Of a DNA stretch of 64,000 nt, positions 56,683-64,000 are shown piece by piece. Position numbers and translations under genes: made by a program. Source of the stretch: Cryptomeria japonica (taxonomy: Eukaryota > Streptophyta > Pinopsida > Cupressales > Cupressaceae); the NCBI RefSeq assembly GCF_030272615.1, contig NC_081412.1, forward strand, positions 684,020,583-684,084,582. The letters run 5' to 3'. The notes under the pieces are model-generated. The model saw only the letters and a program-made list of their open reading frames with translations. It was not told the origin of the DNA and searched no databases. Within the stretch, counting starts at the first letter, position 1. Each line of letters opens with the position of its first letter.

Positions 56683-57182
56683 CTTAGAGAGGTTTTCATA
56701 CCCACAAGTACGTCTTTTATTTTCACTTTTTCATGATTAGAGAGTGCCTTACGGTTTTCACTCAAAGACCCATTCTTTTGATTTTTTACTTTTTCTTTTC
56801 CATTTTTATGACTAGAAGATGGAGTTGACTCTCCAAAATATGTTGTGGAATTTAAATCAATAGCAAACCCTGCCTTATGATCACCTTGTTGTATGCCTTC
56901 CCGTAGTCCAAGGAATTTTTCAATTGCTTCGTCATTTTGAAAACAATCCAATTAGAGTGGTTCTTGTTAGTCCTATTGGATAAGCTATGGATAGATAAGG
57001 GGCATGTCATCATCGGTTTCAGGGAGAGTTAGGGTCGAGATGGTAAGGATAAGAATGTCCGTGGTATTGCTGTCTGAATTGCTCATATCTGACTTAGAGC
57101 TTGGGTCCCATAATGACTCTATCCAAGCATTAGGACACGTTTTGGGAGGGTGAGTTATCTCATGTTTGTCTTCCATAGACAA
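56613..57182 (-). pseudogene. D: linker between protease region and RT
   Basis: Acidic, Ser/Thr/Pro-rich segment ending with DCFQNDEAIEKFLGLREG and a Lys-rich stretch. The AIEKFLGLREG piece recurs at the end of the C ORF (9773-9860). Broken by TAG and TGA codons near 56955-56990, then a frameshift into RT near 56690. Function unknown. Confidence 0.65.
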
Positions 57183-57389
57183 ATCATCAGGGTTAAGGAA
57201 AACATTTTCAAGGGCATAGGAGCTAGAAGAAAAAGAACTTCACTCCCATTCATTGCAACCAGTTTCAGGTTGGGTATCCTCAGGTGTTGTTTCATCATCA
57301 GAGTCACGCCCCTTTCCACATGTGGTCACTTTGGTAGACGAGGTTCCAATTCGCAATGGTACAAAACCTAACCCTAAAGTTGGATGTCA

Positions 57390-57500
57390 CATCTTAGGTA
57401 TAATAGGTTCTAGTCTTCCTTTCTTGTCAGGGCCCAAACCACTGCAACCATCATATCCCTTTTTCTGTAGCATAGTAAACCCTTTGCCATATTGCTCCAC
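57390..57500 (-). pseudogene. D: G-patch motif downstream of protease
   Basis: In the frame of the protease (ATG at 57473 is 243 codons from 58202), the minus strand reads YGKGFTMLQKKGYDGCSGLG followed by a Lys pair, Gly and LEPI. This fits the glycine-rich G-patch consensus. G-patch domains bind RNA or helicases; betaretroviruses carry one right after protease. A TGA follows shortly after. Confidence 0.65.
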
Positions 57501-57599
57501 TGGCAACCTGACAGGTGGTGTCTTAGTTGGATCCTTATAAAGCCAATCTATGACATCATCATCCAAAGTTTCCTTGTCAAGTTCACCCCATCTTGTAAA

Positions 57600-58901
57600 T
57601 GTAGTGGGGGGCTAATATTGAATGACTATCTTAGGTTCCTTTTGCAACAAATATGGTTTACCATGTGATTTTGGAGATATTGGTAAATTCCCAATAAGGA
57701 ATGTTTGAGCCATTGAATAATCTCCACATCCTTGGTCCTGTATCTTCAATTTTCCTTTGACAACATCTAACAACTCATTAGGATCCACATAATTATGTGA
57801 GTGGGCCTCTCTATTGACTGGGACTTGTTGCTACAGGAAATCCTTTAAATTAGCACAAAATTGAAATGGATTACGATCTCCTGGAATTGTTATCTCAGTC
57901 CCATTGTAAGGATATTTTAAACACTGATGATAAGTAGATGGAACTACTTTCATTGCGTGGATCCACGGATGGCCAAGAATTATATTGTAAGGGAGATCGA
58001 GGTCTAGGACCTACAGGAAAGTGTTTTCTGTCACTGGACTGACTCTGATAGGCAATGAAATTACCCCTTTAGATGGACGCTCAGCATCATCATATGCTTT
58101 GATTGTTATTCTTCTAGAAGAATCAATGTCATTTTCTGTATAACCAAGACCAATGACCACTCTCAAGGTACAGATGTTAAGACCTGCTCCACCATCTATC
58201 AAGACTCGTCAGATCTTGCAATTATGGACAAAGACTTCAAGATGTAAAGGATCATTATGAGGGAGCTTATCAGGAGAAATGTCATTATCAAAAAAGGTGA
58301 CGTGTTGGGAAACAGCTAGATGTCCAATTCGGGCTTGAAACTGGTCAACATCAATGTCTGTTGGGACAGTGGACTCAATTAAAGCTTTATCTAGGACTGC
58401 ACAATGCATAGGGGACATTTTCAACAACTCAAGAATTGATATTTGTGCAGGTGTCTTCCCCAGATGATCTAGGAGATTATACCGACTCGTAGGAGTGGAT
58501 TTGGGAGGAATTGCAGGAGCTCCTTTCAAGACTATTTTGGATCAATGAGTGGTAACTGCGCAAGAAGGATCTTGTCCCTTTATTCTTATGGTGGAAACAT
58601 ACTCATTTGATGCTCGAAAACAATTGATGACATTGTTATAACCAGTTTTTGCGTAATTAAGATTCGTTGTTTGGGTAGAATTTGAAGAAGATGCTTTACC
58701 CTTGTCATGATCAAGCAAAGGAGTTTTGAAAATTGTATGATCAGTATTAGAGGTCTCATTGGGTGGGTCTACCTCAATTACTCCTTGATCTAACAAGTCT
58801 TGAATCATATGTTTCAATTGAAAACACGATGCGGTTTTATGTCCTTTTGACCGATGGTATTCACAATATGCATTATCATTCCACCAATGCGGCTTTACCA
58901 A
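57600..58901 (-). pseudogene. D: zinc motif and retropepsin-like protease
   Basis: The zinc motif CEYHRSKGHKTASC (C-x2-H-x4-H-x4-C) lies near the start, with FQLKHMIQDLLDQG behind it. The protease segment VLIDGGAGLN (about 58180) is preceded by a TGA. LGHPWIHAMKAV comes about 65 codons later. All pieces (58901-58542, 58529-58209, 58202-58011 and on) share one frame. It processes the polyprotein; the catalytic triplet reads D-G-G. Confidence 0.82.
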
Positions 58902-59066
58902 TGCTTCTTCCTTGATATCTGGTAACTTGATAAAATTTGCTTGTATTAATTATTTCATTACTGACTCAATAGGCTCTCCCAATGGTGTAAATTGTCAAGG
59001 GGGCCCATCCCTTGATCTGAAAGGTTTTCATTGTTGGTTTTGTTGCCGACCTTATTGTTGATTATA

Positions 59067-59807
59067 CTATTGGTATTGCGGTTGTTGAGTAACATTGCTT
59101 GCTTGTGTTTGATTTTGTTGCATAGCTGACACATTAGGAGTGCTCAATTTCTTTATTATGAACGTGGGCTGATTTGCATTCACTACTCTTGCGTCGACAA
59201 CTCCATCATTAGTGACATTCTTGTTTTTGTACCAAAATCTATTTTTCTCCCTTGAATTGTTTGTGTTGTCACTGTCTTTGTTGAGATTAATGAGTCCCTT
59301 AGCCACAAGAGCATTTTCAATGTTCATCCCTTTCTTAATGAGCTTCTCAATGGTACTAGGACTTTTCAGTTTAAGTTCGTACATCATTTCTGGGACCAAA
59401 TTTTGAATAAACAAGTTCACTTGTTGTTCTTCAGGTATATCTAGGGAAGAACGACTATATAAGCTTGGCCATCTTTGTAAGAAAGTCACTAATGGTTCAC
59501 CTTGCTTTTGCTTTGTGTTGCATAAATCTGACATGGTCACTTTGGTGTCAATGTTGAATGCGAAGTGGGATATAAACTTTTGAGCCAATTCTGGCCATGT
59601 CTTTATGTTCCCTGGCAAATGTGAATACCAATCCATGGCTTGTCCTGTGAGACTTTGCGCGAATAAGTGCATCAAATATGTTTCCTCATAGCTCACTTTA
59701 GTACATGCTGCAAAAAATACTCGTATATGGTCTTTTGGGTTGCCTGTCCCTTTATATTTCTCAAAATGAGGTGCCTCAAAATGCTTAGCAAAGGGAGGCA
59801 TGTACAA
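59067..59807 (-). pseudogene. D: Gag core
   Basis: 246 codons. Retrotrans_gag features: FEKYKGTGNPKDHIRVFF, LFAQSLTGQAMDWYSHLP, WPELAQKFISHF, LVTFLQRWPSLY, and a helix IEKLIKKGMNIENALV. The end is Gln-rich. Several stops follow (59067 to 58960), then the zinc motif continues in the same frame. Forms the particle. Confidence 0.9.
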
Positions 59808-59888
59808 GCTCTTGTCAAATGGATTAGGACATAAATCTTGATCAGTGTATAATTTCTTTGCCTCTTTGGTTTGTAATGCTTCAATTTG

Positions 59889-61554
59889 TCATTGTAACTT
59901 CTCAAGTTGTTGCGCAACTGTGTCAGATATCGAAGATTTTGGAAGTTCATCATTCATTCTTGGGTATACTCTTTGTCGATACATCGTGTTCTCCATTGGT
60001 TGTTGATGTTCTAAAATTGCTGTCTTTGGTGTCTCTAGCATAAAAAGTTCTTGAGATAGCTCTTGTTGTTGTGGTTGTGCCATTCTTTGACAATGACCCT
60101 GTTGCGGTGTTTCTTGTGATGGGATCATCATTGGTAGCCTTGGTTGATATTGCAATTGAGGGTGTTGTTGATATTGCATGGATATCAGTGGTGGTTGTGA
60201 TGTATGATAACTGGTTTGTCCTAGCACATATTGAGGCACATATTGCTGTTGATGTTGACGAATCAGCATTTGTTGACTTTGTGCCAATTGTGGTTGTCAT
60301 GATGTAAATCCCATCATTTGCAAAAAAACTTTGTTTGGGAGGTTTTTGTTGTTTCTCCTTTAGATGGGGTATGGCACATGCATTGACTTGTTGTGTTGTT
60401 TGTCCATTCCATCGTGGTGGTTGCAAGTTTGAATTGACTTGTAATGGTGCGGAAGACATTGCCACTTGTTGTTGAATGCGATATCATTGTTGTTGTGCAT
60501 TGCGTGTTTGCGCATTCGATTGTGCTTTTTGTGTATTTCTCAATTGTTGCAACATTTTTTGTTGGTGAACATCACTATTTGTGGCCTTTTGTGTTGCCAT
60601 TATCAAAGGATTTGTCACAATATTTTGCATAATGGGTACTTGAGTATTTGCCAAACGTATTGAGCTCGACGGGACATATGAACTTTGTTGCATTGTAGAA
60701 TTGTTTTGAACATTCGAAAGATCAGGCATTCCCATCGTAAAGCTTTCTTGCATCTTAGATTTGGATCCAATTTTAGGCATGCGAGGAATCACTTCTTGTT
60801 GAGGTACACCTGTCGACATTTGTGTGGTCATCATTTGATCTTGTGTTAAAGGTGTTGCAGTAAACAATGGATTGTTTATTGTTTCAAATGTTGATTTTTG
60901 TGGAATAGTCACTGTCAAAGTTTGTGAAACACGCTTACTCAACAATGTGTGTTGAGGTTCTTGTTGCACATTTTCTTTGTTTGGATGTGGAGAGAAACTT
61001 AACAAATCACCGCCTTGTTGTTTTTGCTCATTAGTTTGCTCATTTGAGGAGGTCACATTACTCATCATATCAAGATATTTTTGTGGAAACATCTTAAAGA
61101 CCTTGTTCAAGAATTTATCCATCTTTTTTGTCAACTTCGGATCTTTAAGAAGTATATCAACATCATCAGAAGCATCAGAATCTGGTAAAATATTTGGATT
61201 TGTTTCTTGTTGAATGCCTTGATCTGAACCAAATCCTTGTGAAAGAGTTTGTTCCTCATGTAATGTTTGAGTTTGAATTTCATGTTGCATGTTTGGTTGA
61301 TTCTAGTCAAAAGGTGCCTTTTCCCTTGGTGTTGGTGGAACACTTTCATATCCGGGTGTCATGGGTGCAAACATTGGCTCATATAGTGGAGGTGGTCCAA
61401 GTTGAACCATTCCATATTGTGATAATGATGTGTTTGACAAACCTTCAATGTGTAATGTTTGACTGGGTTGAAACTGTGAGTTTGATACGTTGTCCATGGG
61501 TTGATATATTGGTTCACCCATCTTCTTAGACTTTGACCTTGTTTCAACAGGCAT
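59889..61554 (-). pseudogene. D: Gln-rich N-terminal Gag extension
   Basis: Starts at ATG 61554 (MPVETRSKSKK); a slightly longer open frame begins at 61572. About 550 codons, very rich in Gln, Asn, Met and Pro. An acidic/helical piece KKMDKFLNKVFKMFPQKY lies near 61120. Stops: TAG at 61303, TGA at 60484 and TGA at 59889; a frameshift lies near 60300. It is in frame with the Gag core after 60287. Such long extensions occur in large Tat/Ogre-like elements; the role is unknown. Confidence 0.7.
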
Positions 61555-61572
61555 GTCACTATGCAAATGCAA

Positions 61573-63368
61573 TATTTTTTTATTTATATTTTTTTGGGGG
61601 GATTTTTTATTTTAAAAGGATGATGTATGATATGCAACTAAATGCAACCTAAATAAATGAAAATGCAATCTATGGCAAGAATGCAACTTGTGTTTTTGTT
61701 GTTTTTCAAGATTTGGACAAGCTTTTTGAAATGCAAACCTAAAGACTCAACCTTGGGAAGTTGGAATGAAGCCAAGACCTTAAAGGACAAAGGACCAAAT
61801 GACAATAGGACAAATTGACAATGTCTCACCTATATGCTTGGATACTAAGCTAGGTTTTGACAAAAATGACATTAATGAAAGGACAAATTTTTAGACTAGG
61901 TCAAGACTCCCTAACAACAACTTAGGGTATTATCCAAAGTTTTGGATTTTCCAAGTTTGACAAATCAAATTTTTGAGACTAAATGCAAGAAGGCAATGAT
62001 TATGACAATGACTTAGGATATGACATGAAAATGATCTAAGGATATGATATGACAAGATGAAGTCAAGACAAGATGACAATACAATGATAAGGATATGCGA
62101 AGACCAATGACTTGGAATATGCAAAATGCAACCTAGGCAAGACCTAATTTTACCATGACAAGGATAATGCAGGAATGTCACCTAAATGGAAATCTAGCTT
62201 GGGTATGACAATGAAATGCAAACTTAGGGAAAATGATCATGTACCTAAGTGCAAAATGAGGACACTTGCAATGAAAAGGACTAAAATGAAAGGAGATGAC
62301 AATATGCCTTAGGACCTAAGTGGGACTATGCAAAACCTAGCCTAAAGTGACATCAATTTTGAAACAAAGACATTCAATGTTTTGACAAGCCATGTTCAAA
62401 TGTTGGATGAATACTTGGACAAATTTAGACCTTTGTTCAGATTGTGTTTTGAGTTGAAGGTTGTTGATTTTGAAAATCCAAGTTGATTATGAGCACTTTT
62501 GAAAGTTTGTTTTTAATTTAACCTTTGACAATCACGGAAGACAAAATGTTTGTTAGACTTTGACTCAAGACAATCAAGCACATTTACAACAAATCCTATG
62601 GCTAGCAAGGGCAATATCTATTGAATCCTCTAATTGAAATACAACACTCAGCCGGATAGCTATACGCTTTGTAGCACTGGCTCCCCCTTACAGTGCACTC
62701 ACTTCTCGGGCATACCAAGCTTTGAGTTCAAGGGGCATCACTTCCCAAGAACTTGCTATCTCTAACTAAGGAGTACATGAGAGGTGTCTTCGGCATGCAC
62801 GTATCACAACACCTGAGCCAACAGATAGAAGGATTTTGGCCTCTAAAAACAAGAGATTCTAGTAAGGGCATCCGTTCGGGTGGGTATTGATCCAGCGAAT
62901 AAATCGTCGCAATACCATTCCAGCACTCGTTGTCTACAACTTTTGTTGCATCCACAGTTATTTAGAGTGGTTCGGAAGAGCTTGGCTTTAGCCCGTCACC
63001 ACTTTGGGTCATTCCCTCTCACCAATTCCTGTGTGAAGTGCCAGGCAAATCGGGAGGCAAGCCCAATTCTAAGGGTTAAAACATGCAATCAAACTAAAAG
63101 CAAACAAAGCATGCATGGTGTTCATTAACCTTTAAGAAATTAAATGTGCAACTACTTTAAAAATCACAAACAAGATGTTTTAGTGAAAGTCTTTGACCGC
63201 GTCCTGCATAAGATTTGTTAGTAGTTGTATTTTTTTAGTCTTCGTCACATGTAACACCAAGATGCTGCACAGAGAATCAGTACCAAAGAAAAACCAGAAT
63301 ATAAGAACAAAATGAAAATAAAGTAATTTGCAAGTAAAAATATTGGTTTCACCTCTGTTTTTGGCCTT
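61573..63368 (-). other. Leader of D
   Basis: 1.8 kb, no credible gene. Between about 61860 and 62330 the sequence is made of short words 'aatgacaa', 'ggatatgac', typical of a decayed low-order repeat. 62640-62830 is conserved with C. Confidence 0.55.
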
Positions 63369-63536
63369 ACACAGGCGCAGAATGTCTCAACATAGGCGCA
63401 GAATGCCTTGACACAGGCGCAGATCTCTTTGACACTGGCGCAAATCTCTTTGACATAGGCACAGATCTCTTTGACATAGGCGCAGGATGCCCTAACACAG
63501 GCACAGAATACTTTGACATAGGTGTAGAAGTGTCTA
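63369..63536 (-). repeat. 21-bp minisatellite in D leader
   Basis: Eight units of exactly 21 bp ('acacaggcgcagatctctttg' type). On minus they read as a 7-residue repeat near MSKRSAP. About 75 bp from the primer site. Confidence 0.93.
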
Positions 63537-63608
63537 GAAAGCTCTGAGTCACCCTGTTTCTTGAGTTTTTCACTTGCAAATCAGCTCAAAAACATGGTTC
63601 AGGGGTTA

Positions 63609-63627
63609 GTTCACGTCAGGTTCACCA
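63609..63627 (-). other. Primer-binding site of D
   Basis: Minus TGGTGAACCTGACGTGAAC, five bases from the 5' LTR; one difference from C. Confidence 0.82.
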
Positions 63628-63632
63628 GAAAA

Positions 63633-64000
63633 TGTAGATAGGAATTTGGAATTCATCAAAGCAATAGATATTAGACTAGCTCAACCACAAAAACTAGATT
63701 GCAATGATAAGAAATCCTAATTACACTCAATAGAGATATGAAGACAAGATAATCAAACCAAATGCAAACCATTACAAACGCGAATATCTCCTCCAGAATT
63801 CTCCATTGTCCTTCTTTCTCCTTCAAATTACTTTGTTTGTGGATCTCACCTACAAGTGCAAAAGCATAGTATGAAAGCAAGATTGACAAGATGAAATGGC
63901 AGTGTAAGGATACTAGAAGCGTGATTGATTGATTCGATCCTTTGATTGAAGAAACTCATCCAATTTATAGACAAATTGGAAAGATGACAAGATTAACATG
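63633..64000 (-). repeat. 5' LTR of D, truncated by window end
   Basis: First 368 bp of an LTR matching 50013-50380 with about 11 differences. It includes the TATA-like box at 63964-63970. The rest, including the promoter-side minisatellite, lies beyond the window. Confidence 0.92.

Larger units (their letters stand above)
50013..64000 (-). mobile_element. Element D: Tat-type Ty3/Gypsy retrotransposon, nearly complete
   Basis: 3' LTR 50013-51536, purine tract 51537-51550, pol and gag on minus from 53363 to 61554, primer site 63609-63627, and the beginning of the 5' LTR at 63633 running off the window. Over the 368 bp visible in both LTRs there are about 11 differences (3%). Two RNase H domains followed by integrase, with no chromodomain, place it in the Tat branch. 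Total size is probably about 15 kb. The protein frame carries many stops and at least three frameshifts, so this copy is dead. Confidence 0.92.

Noticed and set aside
59950-60465. 171-codon Thr-rich minus ORF
   Set aside because: After its first 50 or so codons it is the wrong frame of the Gln-rich Gag extension; the true frame is 60287-59889.
1-64000. tRNA or rRNA genes
   Set aside because: None seen; the tRNA-like words at LTR edges are primer sites.

Overview
The window reads as nuclear DNA of a seed plant, most likely a gymnosperm (conifer type). This is inferred from the very large, slowly decaying LTR retrotransposons, the plant-type L1 LINE, the receptor-like-protein remnant and the AT-rich spacers. 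No sequence comparison could be run. I find no intact host gene. Nearly everything is transposable element in different states of decay, in which internal stop codons mostly look like C-to-T (CAG to TAG, CGA to TGA, CAA to TAA) changes.

Layout. 1-15262: a large minus-strand LTR element ('C', left end outside the window) carrying a gag-like ORF but no polymerase, into which a complete minus-strand element 'A' (497-8244, LTRs of 1228 and 1226 bp, 5-bp target duplication ATTTG) has inserted. A encodes Gag and protease but no reverse transcriptase or integrase. 15263-22653: old single-copy-looking DNA with two unclassified interspersed repeats (R1, R2), a leucine-rich-repeat receptor-like-protein pseudogene (17400-18035), a LINE RNase H scrap and a long unknown decayed ORF (18653-20110). 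22654-25350: a solo LTR (target duplication GATTT), then a related LTR in opposite orientation with primer site and the first 37 codons of a Copia-type gag. 25351-32767: an array of about 180-bp tandem repeats, split by a complete minus-strand Copia-like element 'E' (25952-32536, target duplication TTATG). E has a coiled-coil/zinc-knuckle Gag remnant and two long non-polymerase ORFs of unknown function. 32768-36520: CT and TA microsatellites, a large AT-rich hairpin, and a short-LTR (233 bp) element end. 36521-41544: R2 copy and AT-rich DNA. 41545-47570: a 5'-truncated L1-type LINE. 47571-50012: spacer, a SINE-like repeat and a second R1 copy. 50013-64000: Ty3/Gypsy element 'D' of the Tat type (dual RNase H), nearly complete; its upstream LTR runs off the right end.

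How they relate. D keeps all enzymes of its lineage as recognisable, though broken, domains in the order gag - zinc motif - protease - G-patch - RT - RNase H - second RNase H - integrase. A, C and D share almost the same 19-nt primer-binding site. C shares leader, 3' T-rich region and promoter-box position with D. A and C are therefore probably non-autonomous relatives mobilised by D-like elements, and E is probably the equivalent parasite of a Copia lineage. From hand-counted LTR differences (about 1.8% for A, about 3% for the visible part of D), A is the youngest insertion and D older; E looks older still.
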